DNA of 64,000 nt from Colwellia sp. MB02u-6. GTDB taxonomy: Bacteria > Pseudomonadota > Gammaproteobacteria > Enterobacterales > Alteromonadaceae. Under the pieces are notes generated by a model. It saw nothing but the letters and a program-made list of their open reading frames with translations, did not search any database and was not told the origin of the DNA. The stretch covers positions 310,001 to 374,000 of the forward strand of contig NZ_JACGVG010000038.1 in NCBI RefSeq assembly GCF_014077095.1. The letters run 5' to 3'. The translations under genes and the position numbers were made by a program. This document shows, in pieces, positions 39,177-49,267 of this stretch; the first letter of the stretch is position 1; the number at the start of each line of letters is the position of its first letter.

Positions 39177-39252
39177 GGCTGGATCTGTGTATACTCAATG
39201 TCACTTGTGCAGTAATGCAAAAAATTATTATTAAAAGTGTTAGGAGTTAAGC

Positions 39253-41073
39253 ATGCTAAGTTATAAAGCGCCGATAGCAGACATCAAATTTTTGTTTGAA
39301 GATGTATTCAAGTATTACGATCATTACAAAAAGTATCCTGAATTTGAAGAAGCAACGCCTGATTTGGTAGATGCTATCTTAGAAGAATGTGCAAAATTTA
39401 GTGAAAACGAACTGCTACCTATTAACCAAAGCGGTGATGAAGAAGGTTGTACCTTTGATAATGGTGTTGTAACAACGCCTAAAGGCTTTAAAGAAGCTTA
39501 TCAGAAATTTGTTGAAGGTGGTTGGCCTAGTTTGTCACATGCTGTTGAGCACGGTGGTCAGGGCTTACCATCATCATTAGGCATGGTAATGTCTGAGTTG
39601 ATGGGCACAGCTAACTGGTCTTGGGCTATGTATCCGGGCTTGAGTCATGGCGCGATGAATACTATTGATACTCATGGTACGGATGAGCAAAAAGCATTTT
39701 ACCTTACACGCCTTATTGAAGGGTCGTGGACCGGTACTATGTGTTTAACTGAACCGCAATGTGGTACAGATTTAGGACAAGTTAAAACCAAAGCGGAGCC
39801 AAATGGTGATGGTACCTATAACCTTACAGGCACTAAGATTTTTATCTCAGCCGGCGAACATGACTTAACTGATAATATTATTCATATTGTATTAGCAAGA
39901 GTACCGGGTGCGCCTGCAGGCACTAAGGGTATTTCACTCTTTATTGTGCCTAAAATGCAAACGGATGAGCAAGGCGTTATTGGTGAGTTCAATAATGTCT
40001 CCTGTGGCTCTATAGAACACAAAATGGGTATTAAAGGCTCAGCAACAGCAGTACTTAATTTTGATAATGCCAAAGGGGTGTTAATTGGCCCTGAAAATAA
40101 AGGCTTAGAATGTATGTTCACCTTTATGAATACCGCACGTGTCGGTACGGCATTACAAGGTGTTTGTGCCGCTGAATTGGCTTACCAGAACTCATTGATT
40201 TACGCGAAAGAGCGTTTGTCTATGCGTTCATTAACGGGTAAAAAACATGCTGATAAAGTCGCTGATCCTATTATTTGTCATCCTGATGTACGCAAAATGC
40301 TAATGACCCAAAAAGCGATTAGTGAAGGTGGTCGTGCGATGATCTATTACACCGCGAAAATTGTTGATGATATAGATAATGCTAAAACTGAAGAAGATCG
40401 TAAAAATGCTGATTTTCGTCTAGGTTTTATTACACCTATTTTAAAAGCGTTTTTAACTGAATTAGGTTCAGAAAGTGCTAATCATGGTCTACAAATATTT
40501 GGTGGCCATGGTTTCATTAAAGAATGGGGCATGGAACAAATTGTGCGTGACACACGTATTGCAACACTTTATGAAGGCACAACCGGTATTCAAGCGCTAG
40601 ATTTATTAGGCCGTAAAGTGCTGATGACACGTGGTAAATCGTTAAATGCTTTTGCTAAAGAAATACTGATCTTTTGTAAAGATCAGAGCATGATCTCGAA
40701 CAATCCACATAAACGTCAAATGAACAAGTTTATCTGGCCGTTAAGTACATCGGTAGCAAAATGGCAACAATATACTATTCGCTTAGGCCTTAAAGCTAAA
40801 AAAGATCGTGACGTTATTGGTTCGGCTTCAGTAGACTTTTTAATGTACTCAGGTTATATCGTTATGGCTTATTTTTGGGCTCAAATGGCACAAGCTGCAT
40901 ACGAAAAATTAGCGACTGATGTTGAAAACAGAGATTTTTATCGAGCAAAAATTAAAACTGCTGAATTTTACTTCGAACGCTTATTACCACGTACTAAGTC
41001 ATTAGCGGTAACTATGATGGCTGATCCTAAAACCTTAATGCAGTTAGATGAAGAATTATTATCTTTCTTGTAA
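39253..41073 (+). CDS. Acyl-CoA dehydrogenase (DmdC-like, C-terminal domain type)
   Basis: The protein has 606 residues, about 200 more than short-chain family members. Acyl-CoA dehydrogenase signatures are present: TMCLTEPQCGTDLG near residue 165 (FAD contact) and QIFGGHGFIKEWGMEQIVRD, then YEGTTGIQALDLLGRK near 440-475. The extra C-terminal domain (about 480-606) is typical of the DmdC-type branch, which includes 3-methylmercaptopropionyl-CoA dehydrogenase of DMSP breakdown, but most relatives act on fatty acyl-CoA. It uses FAD and passes electrons to ETF. An FadR-like site lies upstream and a terminator follows. Confidence 0.9.
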   Translation: MLSYKAPIADIKFLFEDVFKYYDHYKKYPEFEEATPDLVDAILEECAKFSENELLPINQSGDEEGCTFDNGVVTTPKGFKEAYQKFVEGGWPSLSHAVEHGGQGLPSSLGMVMSELMGTANWSWAMYPGLSHGAMNTIDTHGTDEQKAFYLTRLIEGSWTGTMCLTEPQCGTDLGQVKTKAEPNGDGTYNLTGTKIFISAGEHDLTDNIIHIVLARVPGAPAGTKGISLFIVPKMQTDEQGVIGEFNNVSCGSIEHKMGIKGSATAVLNFDNAKGVLIGPENKGLECMFTFMNTARVGTALQGVCAAELAYQNSLIYAKERLSMRSLTGKKHADKVADPIICHPDVRKMLMTQKAISEGGRAMIYYTAKIVDDIDNAKTEEDRKNADFRLGFITPILKAFLTELGSESANHGLQIFGGHGFIKEWGMEQIVRDTRIATLYEGTTGIQALDLLGRKVLMTRGKSLNAFAKEILIFCKDQSMISNNPHKRQMNKFIWPLSTSVAKWQQYTIRLGLKAKKDRDVIGSASVDFLMYSGYIVMAYFWAQMAQAAYEKLATDVENRDFYRAKIKTAEFYFERLLPRTKSLAVTMMADPKTLMQLDEELLSFL

Positions 41074-41150
41074 ACAATGAGTTTTAGCTATATTTTTGCT
41101 GGGATTTCTTTCTAGATTTTATGTGAAATTTAACGTAGATAATAAAATAA

Positions 41151-41184
41151 AAAGGCCATATTTCATTAGTAATATGGCCTTTTT
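41151..41184. terminator. Bidirectional terminator
   Basis: aaaggccatatt pairs with aatatggccttt around the 8-base loop tcattagt, with A-rich sequence before and T-rich after. It sits between the convergent acyl-CoA dehydrogenase and aldo-keto reductase genes and can serve both. Confidence 0.85.
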
Positions 41185-41369
41185 TGATTCTGTTAGCAAA
41201 CCTCAGTTTTGTTGTAAATTTTTTATTTTATCTGCCTAGGCACTTCAGAGGTTTGTAGGAGGTTTTTCTATAAAATATGTGGTTGAAAAATACATAAAAA
41301 GCTTATTCTTCTTTACTATGCATATATTTAGCAATGCTAAAAGACAGATATAGTTAAATATATGTTTGG

Positions 41370-42422
41370 CTAAAACGGTGATGGAAAGCGTTGTAATACC
41401 TGCTTAATATCTTCTAGCACATCAGTGGTTAGTGGTTGCTTAAAAGCCTTAATATTTTCTGTCAATTGTTGCATATTGGTTGCGCCAATAATGGTTGAAG
41501 TTACACCATGTACTTGCTTACACCAAGCTAAAGCCAAATGGGCTGGCGAAATATTATGTTTTTTGGCAATGTCGACGTAGGCCTTTACTGCGGCTGCAGT
41601 ATTTGCTGTATCTCTAAAAAGACCATTGCGTTGCATAAAGGTAAAGCGACTACCTTCTGGGCGTTGGCCATTGAGGTATTTACCAGTCAGTAAACCTGTT
41701 GCCAGTGGCGACCAAGGTAAATAGGCGATATCTTCATGGAGACAATTTTCAATTAAATACGGCCAATCTTTGGTATGTAACAAACTAAATTCATTTTGTA
41801 TTGATACCATGCGCGGCAAGTTATGTTTAGCACTTAAACGTAAGTACTGGTTAATACCCCAAGGTGTATCATCGGATAGTCCGCAATAACGAATTTTACC
41901 CGCTTTAACGCAACTATCTAAGCCTTGTAATATATCTAACATTTCTTCATTTTGTTTTTCTACATCGACCTGTGGATAATTAATGCCATTTGGCCAATGT
42001 CGACCAAAGTGTGGTGACTGGCGGTTTGGCCAGTGCAACTGGTAAAGATCGATATAATCAGTTTTTAAGCGTTTTAATGATGTGTCAACAGCAGCAATAA
42101 CACTGGCACCTGATATATTACTGCCATCACGAATGTAGGAGAATCCGGGACCCGCAATTTTTGATGCTAACACAATGTTTTTACGACGTGACGGGTTAGC
42201 ACCAAGCCAATGGCCAATGATGTCCTCAGTTTTGCCATAAGTTTCTGCACTAGGTGGTACGGCGTACATTTCAGCCGTATCAACAAAGTTGATACCTTGT
42301 GATTGAGCATAATCGAGTTGGGCATTAGCATCGCTTTGATTGTTTTGTAATCCCCAAGTCATACTGCCTAAACAAGCAGGTGACACCTCTAATGAGCTAC
42401 TGCCTAATCGAACATATTTCAT
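41370..42422 (-). CDS. tas: NADP(H)-dependent aldo-keto reductase, Tas-like
   Basis: The protein has 350 residues. The order of blocks follows E. coli Tas: LGSSSLEVSPACLGSMTWG at the start, NFVDTAEMYAVPP near 50 with the catalytic Asp and Tyr, LASKIAGPG with the Lys, then LYQLHWPNR with the His near 120, and ATNMQQLTENI for cofactor binding near the end. It would reduce aldehydes or ketones with NADPH; the physiological substrate is unknown. It is a single-gene unit on the minus strand. Confidence 0.9.
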   Translation of the reverse strand: MKYVRLGSSSLEVSPACLGSMTWGLQNNQSDANAQLDYAQSQGINFVDTAEMYAVPPSAETYGKTEDIIGHWLGANPSRRKNIVLASKIAGPGFSYIRDGSNISGASVIAAVDTSLKRLKTDYIDLYQLHWPNRQSPHFGRHWPNGINYPQVDVEKQNEEMLDILQGLDSCVKAGKIRYCGLSDDTPWGINQYLRLSAKHNLPRMVSIQNEFSLLHTKDWPYLIENCLHEDIAYLPWSPLATGLLTGKYLNGQRPEGSRFTFMQRNGLFRDTANTAAAVKAYVDIAKKHNISPAHLALAWCKQVHGVTSTIIGATNMQQLTENIKAFKQPLTTDVLEDIKQVLQRFPSPF

Positions 42423-42900
42423 TTTATTAACCTTTTATGCTGTTTTAAATATCGAATGCAAAATTTATAGTGCTGTGTCGGGGTAAAATTAACAGTCATT
42501 TTATGGCACAAGCTCAAGGGGGAAATTATTAATAAAGGCTTGTGCCAGTATGACTATTTAAATGGCTAATATTACCAATACTAGATTATCAATACTAGAT
42601 TAAATCATAAGCAGGAGGCTAGTATAAATAGTAGCAAAAATTTCTGGCATACTCTTGATGAGCACTTTATGTGTTGATGTTTTTTTACCTAGCTAATTCA
42701 GACAAGTTTCGCTATGTAGCCTTTCAACTTCATCAGCTAATTTAACTGTCTTTGTCAAACAGCACAAAGCGTTAGTGGCATTGTTATTAGCGCCTGATGG
42801 CAATAATAATAGCCAACATTTTCCTTATCACTATTAGTTGAAATTGAAATTTGGTACTGATGTAGACTGACATTAATTTAATCAATTGTTAAACAAAAAA
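42423..42900. other. Gap between fadE and tas
   Basis: No gene is seen. It should hold the tas promoter; a short direct repeat (tactagattatcaatactagatta near 42579) is the only other feature, apart from the fadE terminator at its right edge. Confidence 0.35.
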
Positions 42901-42935
42901 AAAGTCCCTTATTACTGTTCGCAGTAAGGGACTTT
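42901..42935 (-). terminator. Rho-independent terminator after fadE
   Basis: aaagtccctt pairs with aagggacttt, with an inner actg/cagt extension and the loop ttcg. On the minus strand it is followed by a run of T (the a-run at 42893-42900), 25 bases after the fadE stop codon. Confidence 0.88.
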
Positions 42936-42959
42936 ATAACCATAATTTTGACTTAAAAA

Positions 42960-45377
42960 CTAACCGGCTTTTAAGTCATCAGAGTCAAAGTCATCAACAT
43001 CAATGGTCGCTTTACGCGCAATTTCTGTCGCGGTGAGTAATGTGGCTTCTTTTTCAGTGATAATATTGGCCGCTAAGCCTTTTGCAGCAACAAGATCAAG
43101 TTGATAAAATGGCAGGCGCTGACCAAGTTCACGACAAATTTTCTCAAAAATAGGTTCACAAGCAATGATATCTTCAAGCGTTTGTTCTAATTGCCCTAAA
43201 ACATTGCCTGGTTCACGTGTAAGGTATTGACCTTTTCCTAAGCGTGTACGCGTTTCATTAGGGTATTGCAGTAAGGCCGCCACTTTATGATCGGTTATGT
43301 CTGACGGTTTTTTCAACCAACAGCCAAGCGGTAAAATAATCAGTCGCAATACTTTCGCTACTATCCGATTTGGGAAGTTATTAATGAGTGCTTCAATCGC
43401 TTGTTGAATATTGTATAGACTGTCTTCTAAGGCCCATTGTACTAAGGGTAAGTCAGCGCTTTGGCGACCTTCATCGTTGTAACGTTTAAGGGTTGCAGAC
43501 GCTAAATATAAATAGCTTAAAATATCACCCAGTCGTGCTGAAATACGCTCTCTACGCTTTAAATCTCCGCCTAACGTTAGCATAGCAATGTCAGATAGCA
43601 TGGCTAAGTTTGAGCTGAAACGGGTCATTAGTTGGTAATAACGTCTAGTTTCATCGTGAAAAGGTGCGCTAAGGACATAACTGCCGGTAAAGGAAAACCA
43701 AACACTACGACAAATATTACTAATCGCAAAGCCAATATGACCAAATAAGGCATGATCAAAGTCATTGAGTGCTTGTGTTTTATCTTCATTATTTGCCGCC
43801 GATAATTCAGCCAGTACATAAGGATGGCAGCGAATAGCACCTTGACCATAAATAATCATACTGCGAGTCAGTATATTTGCACCCTCAACAGTAATAGCAA
43901 CAGGGGCACCTTGGTAGGCACGGGCAAGATAATTACTAGGGCCCATACAAATACCTTTGCCACCATGAATATCCATAGCATCAGCGACACAGGTGCGCAT
44001 TTTTTCGGTCAGGTGATATTTAACAATCGCAGACACCACACTGGGTTTTTCACCCATATCAATGGCGCCTGTCGACATAGTCGTTACTGCATCCATTAAG
44101 TAGGCATTACCCCCTATGCGCGCTAAGGGTTCTTCGACACCTTCCATTTTACCAATAGCTATTTTAAATTGGCGACGAATACGACTGTAAGCGCCCGTTG
44201 CTAATGCCAACGACTTGATACCACCGGTACTATTTGAAGGCAAGGTAATGGCGCGGCCCACAGATAAACATTCAACCAGCATACGCCAGCCTTGTCCTGC
44301 CATTTCAGGACCACCAATGATGAAGCTTAATGGCACAAAAACATCATTACCTTGGGTTGGACCATTTTGAAACGGCACGTTGAGTGGAAAATGACGACGA
44401 CCGGTAATAACACCTTTGATATCTGTTGGTATTAATGCACAGGTAATGCCTAAGTCTTCTTCTTCACCTAACAGGTGGTCAGGGTCTTGTAACTTAAATG
44501 CTAAACCTAATACCGTAGCAACAGGGGCTAAGGTGATGTAACGCTTATCCCATGTTAAACGCATGCCAAGCACTTCTTCACCTTCGAACTCACCAAGACA
44601 AACAATGCCAAAATCAGGAATTGCACTAGCATCAGAACCCGCTTCTGGGCTCGTCAAGGCAAAACAAGGAATTTCATCGCCTTTAACTAGTCGCGGTAAA
44701 TAATAATCTTGTTGCTCTTGGGTGCCATAATGTTGCAATAATTCACCCGGACCGAGTGAATTAGGTACACCAACGGTAGATGATAAAACGGTACTGACAC
44801 TGGAAAGCTTTTGTAAGACACAAGATTGAGCATAGGCGCAAAATTCTAGACCACCGTATTGCTTTTTAATGATCATCGCGAAAAATTTATTATCTTTAAG
44901 GTATTGCCATACTTCGGGTGTTAAATCGGCCAGCTCATGGGTTGTTTGCCAATCATCCGTCATACGACAAACTTCTTCTACTGGACCATCTAAAAACGCT
45001 TGTTCTTCTGCGCTTAATCTTGGTTTAGGGTAGTTATGAAGCTTTTTCCAGTCGGGCGTGCCGCGAAATAGTTCCGCTTCAAACCAAGTTGTACCGGCAT
45101 CAATAGCTTCTTGCTCAGTTTTTGACATTTCGGGCATAATGCCGCGAAAAATAGCGAGCAAAGGACTAGAAATATACTGCTTTCGCACATCAGCAATATT
45201 TAATGGTAGGGCGATAATGATAAAAATTAGCCAACCGAAGAAAGCGATTACATGGAAAAAAGTTCCTACGATCATCAGTAAGGTAAATGCTATGGTACAC
45301 GTTGAGAGTGAGGCGCGTGAATAGGCCATAAACCCGCATAATGCTACAGCAATGAGTATCCAAGTTAAGTAGTCCAC
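42960..45377 (-). CDS. fadE: Acyl-CoA dehydrogenase FadE
   Basis: The protein has 805 residues, like E. coli FadE (814). It begins with two hydrophobic segments (about 3-22 and 32-58), so it is probably membrane-associated. FadE blocks are clear: [20 protein letters not shown] near residue 237, [21 protein letters not shown] near 365, and [20 protein letters not shown] with [19 protein letters not shown] near 475-515. It does the first step of fatty acid beta-oxidation. The gene order fadE next to yafJ is also seen in E. coli. Two FadR-like dyads lie upstream. Confidence 0.95.
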   Translation of the reverse strand: MDYLTWILIAVALCGFMAYSRASLSTCTIAFTLLMIVGTFFHVIAFFGWLIFIIIALPLNIADVRKQYISSPLLAIFRGIMPEMSKTEQEAIDAGTTWFEAELFRGTPDWKKLHNYPKPRLSAEEQAFLDGPVEEVCRMTDDWQTTHELADLTPEVWQYLKDNKFFAMIIKKQYGGLEFCAYAQSCVLQKLSSVSTVLSSTVGVPNSLGPGELLQHYGTQEQQDYYLPRLVKGDEIPCFALTSPEAGSDASAIPDFGIVCLGEFEGEEVLGMRLTWDKRYITLAPVATVLGLAFKLQDPDHLLGEEEDLGITCALIPTDIKGVITGRRHFPLNVPFQNGPTQGNDVFVPLSFIIGGPEMAGQGWRMLVECLSVGRAITLPSNSTGGIKSLALATGAYSRIRRQFKIAIGKMEGVEEPLARIGGNAYLMDAVTTMSTGAIDMGEKPSVVSAIVKYHLTEKMRTCVADAMDIHGGKGICMGPSNYLARAYQGAPVAITVEGANILTRSMIIYGQGAIRCHPYVLAELSAANNEDKTQALNDFDHALFGHIGFAISNICRSVWFSFTGSYVLSAPFHDETRRYYQLMTRFSSNLAMLSDIAMLTLGGDLKRRERISARLGDILSYLYLASATLKRYNDEGRQSADLPLVQWALEDSLYNIQQAIEALINNFPNRIVAKVLRLIILPLGCWLKKPSDITDHKVAALLQYPNETRTRLGKGQYLTREPGNVLGQLEQTLEDIIACEPIFEKICRELGQRLPFYQLDLVAAKGLAANIITEKEATLLTATEIARKATIDVDDFDSDDLKAG

Positions 45378-45434
45378 ATATTTCCCTTAATGTTGATATT
45401 TTGGTCAACGTTGGTAGAGTCAAACCAAATTTTA

Positions 45435-45463
45435 TAGTCAGACCAGAGCTTAAGGTCATACCA
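45435..45463. promoter_or_regulatory. Two FadR-like near-dyads before fadE
   Basis: tagtcagacca (45435-45445; reverse TGGT-CTG-ACTA) and aggtcatacca (45453-45463; AGGT-CAT-ACCA) each match TGGT-N3-ACCA at all but one position. They are 18 bases apart, centre to centre, and 58-86 bases from the fadE start. A FadR-type repressor is inferred. Confidence 0.45.
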
Positions 45464-45720
45464 GCGTAATAGTTTAAGCTTAATTCGTCTGATAGATAAT
45501 TTCAAATTATTTATCGTTACTTACGCCCTTTACTAGGATTATGTGCTGTAAAGAATTAAAACAGTATTAATTACTAACTATAACAAAGTAAAATGGTCAG
45601 GTAAGCTCGATTAATTTGAATTTATATTATTTTTATTTTTTCTTACTGATACCTCAACGGTTAACAGGGTACTTTTCTGGTGTTAGTTTCATCAATTTTT
45701 GTTTTTATTGGTTTTATTAT

Positions 45721-46506
45721 ATGTGTGAATTAATGGCCATGAGTGCCAATGTACCTACAGATATTTGTTTTAGTTTTAGTGGTTTAATGCAGCGTGGCGG
45801 TAATACTGGGCCACATAAAGATGGCTGGGGTATTACTTTTTATGAAGGCAAGGGTTGTCGCAGCTTTAAAGATCCGCTACCGAGTGCACATTCACCTATT
45901 GCTCAGTTGGTGACTGATTACCCGATCAAAAGTGAAACAGTGATTTGTCATATACGACAGGCAAATTCTGGTAATGTATCTTTGGTTAATACCCACCCAT
46001 TTGTTCGCCCTATGTGGGGTAAAAATTGGACTTACGCGCACAATGGCCAATTAGCTGATTTTAAATCTAGGTTAGCGACAAAGTATCATTTACCTATTGG
46101 AGAAACCGATAGCGAACAGGCTTTTTGTTGGATATTAGATCAACTGTTACAAGAGTTTGACGGTGATCAGCCTAATGCTGAAGTATTATTTCATTATATT
46201 ATTGGGCTATGTAAGAAAATCAATGAGTTAGGTGTATTCAATTTATTGTTAACCGATGGTGATTTTTTATTGGTGTATTGTACCAATAATTTACATTGGC
46301 TAACTCGACGTGCGCCGTTTGGTAAAGCGAGTTTGATTGATGCAGAAATGGTGGTGAATTTTGATCAAGTAACTACCGAAAATGATATTGTTACTGTTAT
46401 CGCGACCCAACCATTAACTGATGATGAAAAATGGCAAAAAATGCAAGTAGGCGAAGGTTTATTATTTTGTAAAGGCCAGCTCATATTTGAAAGTAAGCAA
46501 GACTAA
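45721..46506 (+). CDS. yafJ: Class II glutamine amidotransferase YafJ
   Basis: The ATG at 45721 makes Cys2 the N-terminal nucleophile (MCELMAMSANVPTDI), as the family requires; an upstream in-frame ATG at 45616 would bury it. The protein has 261 residues. QRGGNTGPHKDGWGI near 27, HIRQANSGNVSLVNTHPF near 83 and YAHNGQL near 110 are the glutaminase motifs. No synthase domain is attached, so the ammonia acceptor is unknown. It is divergent from fadE, as neighbours in E. coli are also close. Confidence 0.9.
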   Translation: MCELMAMSANVPTDICFSFSGLMQRGGNTGPHKDGWGITFYEGKGCRSFKDPLPSAHSPIAQLVTDYPIKSETVICHIRQANSGNVSLVNTHPFVRPMWGKNWTYAHNGQLADFKSRLATKYHLPIGETDSEQAFCWILDQLLQEFDGDQPNAEVLFHYIIGLCKKINELGVFNLLLTDGDFLLVYCTNNLHWLTRRAPFGKASLIDAEMVVNFDQVTTENDIVTVIATQPLTDDEKWQKMQVGEGLLFCKGQLIFESKQD

Positions 46507-46529
46507 TGAAAGCTTAAAAGTGATTAAGC

Positions 46530-46556
46530 AAAGTGACTTTTAACTGAGTCACTTTT
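46530..46556. terminator. Hairpin between convergent yafJ and DUF3108 genes
   Basis: aaagtgac at 46530-46537 pairs with gtcacttt at 46548-46555, followed by a short T run. It could end yafJ transcription; the loop is 10 bases. Confidence 0.5.
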
Positions 46557-46652
46557 AATATAACCATTTTTAATTCAGTTACTTTTTACACTTTTATTTA
46601 ACCACTTTACGATAACTGATTGAAAAATTATTAAAAGTTTACTGAGGTTTAA

Positions 46653-47405
46653 TTATTTGCTTAAAGCGGTCACTGTATCGCTGTTGGTCACTGACTTTAA
46701 TTGTACTTCAAATTGTTCAATATCAGCTTTAATTTGATAAAGTTTGACTAACAGGTAATCTAACTCGGGTGCAAACCAAGCGAAGGTGACACGCTTTTTC
46801 TCCACAACTTCACGTTTAAGTCTAATGGTTTTTACCAAGCCATAAGGTAACATTAGCTCTTCTTCACCGTCGTATTGATAAACGTAATTTTTGATTGAGC
46901 CTGAGGTTTTAATCACAGGGTAAACAAAATGCTCTTGTTCGGAATTAGTGATCATATTGAGACGAAGCTGCAGATGGTAACTGAGCGAGTCTTGAATGTT
47001 CTCAGGGAAGTCTATGTTTTTTGTTTGCTGCTTTTTCTCATCAATAGCACTATTATTTGCTATGTCATAACGCCATTTATAATATTTGTTAGAGCCAGTG
47101 CCTTCGCGTTTGTATTCATAACTTGTTGGCGTTACTTTATAGCCTTCAAGCTGAACAATAGAGCTTTCTGTACGGCTATCTGAGAAAATTAACCATTCAA
47201 TTTCTGTCTGATAACTGTATTTCGCTAAGCCATTATTTAAATAGCTTAACTTACGTGTGGCTTCACCAATAGCTTTGTTATTTCGCAAAATAGTATATTG
47301 AGCATTAAATGCAGGGATCACTACACTATTTTCTTTATCTGCTGCCATGGCATTAAAGCTGAGACTGGAAAAAAGTAAAACAATATAAGGTAATGATTTC
47401 AACAT
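46653..47405 (-). CDS. DUF3108 exported protein
   Basis: The protein has 250 residues with a signal peptide cut after SFNAMA. The body is strand-rich: FNAQYTILRNNKAIGEATRKLSY, WLIFSDSRTESSIV, then YEYKREGTG and VKTIRLKREV. This fits DUF3108, which is predicted to be an envelope beta-sandwich of unknown function. It lies 22 bases downstream of purN and shares its direction, an arrangement that I recall from other Alteromonadales, so it may be co-transcribed with purMN. Confidence 0.85.
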   Translation of the reverse strand: MLKSLPYIVLLFSSLSFNAMAADKENSVVIPAFNAQYTILRNNKAIGEATRKLSYLNNGLAKYSYQTEIEWLIFSDSRTESSIVQLEGYKVTPTSYEYKREGTGSNKYYKWRYDIANNSAIDEKKQQTKNIDFPENIQDSLSYHLQLRLNMITNSEQEHFVYPVIKTSGSIKNYVYQYDGEEELMLPYGLVKTIRLKREVVEKKRVTFAWFAPELDYLLVKLYQIKADIEQFEVQLKSVTNSDTVTALSK

Positions 47406-47427
47406 GGTAAACTCTCTAAATTAAATA

Positions 47428-48075
47428 CTATTCTTCGCTAGCATACCCCGAAATAGGTAAGATTACACCATCAAATAATGCCTGTTCTGCTGCCATAGTT
47501 ACGCGTTTAGTACAACACCAATTAATTACCATAGGATAAATACGATGTTCTTGTTGATGTACACGCTGAGCAAGCTCATTGGCGTTATCTTCTGGAAAAA
47601 CAGGGACTTTTGCTTGTAAAATTACCGGTCCACCATCAAGTTCTTCAGTAACAAAATGTACACTCACACCGTGTTCAATATCACCGGCGTCAATGGCGCG
47701 TTGATGGGTATGTAAACCTTGATACTTAGGTAATAGAGAAGGGTGGATATTGATCAAGCGACCTTGAAATTTTTGTACAAATTTAGCGGTTAAAATACGC
47801 ATGAAACCGGCTAGCACAATCAAATCAGGTTGATAATTATTAATTTTGGCGACTAAGGCACTATCGTAATTTTCTCGGCTATCGAAGTCTTTGTGTGAAA
47901 GCACAGAGGTTGCTATGTTAGCATCTTGTGCTCTCGTTAAACCATAGGCGTCAGCTTTATTAGACACTACGGCGACGATTTCGCCACCATAGTTATCTTG
48001 CTTACAGGCATCAATAATCGCTTGTAAGTTTGTGCCGCCGCCGGAAATAAGTACTACAATTCGGCTTCGCATCAA
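47428..48075 (-). CDS. purN: Phosphoribosylglycinamide formyltransferase
   Basis: The protein has 215 residues. It transfers a formyl group from 10-formyl-THF to GAR in purine synthesis. The start RIVVLISGGGTNLQAIIDACK, the MRILTAKFV block, the catalytic Asn/His in LINIHPSLLPKYQGLHTHQRAI and SVHFVTEELDGGPVI with the Asp are all present. It follows purM by 3 bases, so the two form an operon. Confidence 0.96.
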   Translation of the reverse strand: MMRSRIVVLISGGGTNLQAIIDACKQDNYGGEIVAVVSNKADAYGLTRAQDANIATSVLSHKDFDSRENYDSALVAKINNYQPDLIVLAGFMRILTAKFVQKFQGRLINIHPSLLPKYQGLHTHQRAIDAGDIEHGVSVHFVTEELDGGPVILQAKVPVFPEDNANELAQRVHQQEHRIYPMVINWCCTKRVTMAAEQALFDGVILPISGYASEE

Positions 48076-48078
48076 TGA

Positions 48079-49125
48079 TTAACCTTTGTTGATAATAACT
48101 TGTTCTTGGTCTGCTTGTAGATCAGCAATTTCACCAATATGCCAAGCGTTTTCACCTTGCGCGTTAAGAATCTCGATACTTTGTGCTAATTGCTCAGCAG
48201 GTACTACGATGATCATACCAACGCCACAGTTAAATGTGCGATACATTTCATGTTCACTGATATTGCCATTTTCTTGCAACCAATTAAAGATGGCTGGCCA
48301 TTGCCAGCTATTTCCGTCAACAATGGCTTGAGCGCTCTCTGGTAAAACACGAGGAATATTTTCCCAAAAGCCGCCACCAGTAATATGTGACAAAGCGTGC
48401 ACATCAACATGCTTAAGCAGTTCTAAAACTGATTTAACATAAATTTTTGTTGGCGCTAAAAGATGCTCAGCTAATGGTTTTCCATCAAGTAAGTCATCGG
48501 TGTTGGTGTTATTTACTTCTAATACTTTGCGTACCAAAGAGAAACCATTTGAGTGAGCACCAGAAGAGCCAAGCGCAACAAGTTGATCACCTGCGGCTAC
48601 TTTAGTGCCATCAATTAAACGTGATTTTTCAGCAACACCAACACAAAAACCAGCTATATCGTAGTCACCTTTGTGGTACATGCCTGGCATTTCAGCGGTT
48701 TCACCACCGACTAATGCACAACCCGCTTGTACACAACCTTCTGCGATACCTTCAACAACGGCTGAAGCAACGGCAACATCAAGTTTTGCTGTAGCATAAT
48801 AGTCAAGGAAGAATAGTGGCTCAGCACCTTGCACGATTAAATCGTTTACACACATAGCCACTAAGTCGATACCAACAGTGTCATGTTTTTTTAAATCTAT
48901 TGCTAAACGCAATTTTGTACCAACGCCATCCGTTCCGGCAACAAGTACGGGCTCTTTATAGCCAGTAGGAAGTTGACAGACAGAGCCAAAACCACCTAGA
49001 CCCCCCATAACTTCTGGACGAGTAGTGCGTTTTACTGCACCTTTAATATTTTCAACTAGGGCATTACCTGCATCTATATCAACGCCAGCATCTTTATAAT
49101 TTAAAGACTGTTTTTCTTCGCTCAC
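48079..49125 (-). CDS. purM: Phosphoribosylformylglycinamidine cyclo-ligase
   Basis: The protein has 348 residues. It uses ATP to close the ring that gives AIR in purine synthesis. [19 protein letters not shown] opens the protein, and [60 protein letters not shown] and [13 protein letters not shown] follow in the family order. It is first in the purM-purN pair. The 142-base region upstream, shared with the divergent DUF2066 gene, would hold any PurR site; I found none convincing. Confidence 0.97.
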   Translation of the reverse strand: MSEEKQSLNYKDAGVDIDAGNALVENIKGAVKRTTRPEVMGGLGGFGSVCQLPTGYKEPVLVAGTDGVGTKLRLAIDLKKHDTVGIDLVAMCVNDLIVQGAEPLFFLDYYATAKLDVAVASAVVEGIAEGCVQAGCALVGGETAEMPGMYHKGDYDIAGFCVGVAEKSRLIDGTKVAAGDQLVALGSSGAHSNGFSLVRKVLEVNNTNTDDLLDGKPLAEHLLAPTKIYVKSVLELLKHVDVHALSHITGGGFWENIPRVLPESAQAIVDGNSWQWPAIFNWLQENGNISEHEMYRTFNCGVGMIIVVPAEQLAQSIEILNAQGENAWHIGEIADLQADQEQVIINKG

Positions 49126-49267
49126 GGGGAAACCTCAATTATGTTGTTAGTTTGCTTGTATGATAAAGGCGCACATTCTATCAGCGCAAAGACGTGCTGA
49201 AAATCTTTAAAATAATTTATTTTTTATAAGTGATAAAAATCAGCAACATTATGATAGGATCTTCATT

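Noticed and set aside
39253-41073. DmdC of DMSP degradation
   Set aside because: No dmdA, dmdB or dmdD is near and an FadR-like site precedes it, so general acyl-CoA dehydrogenase is the safer call.
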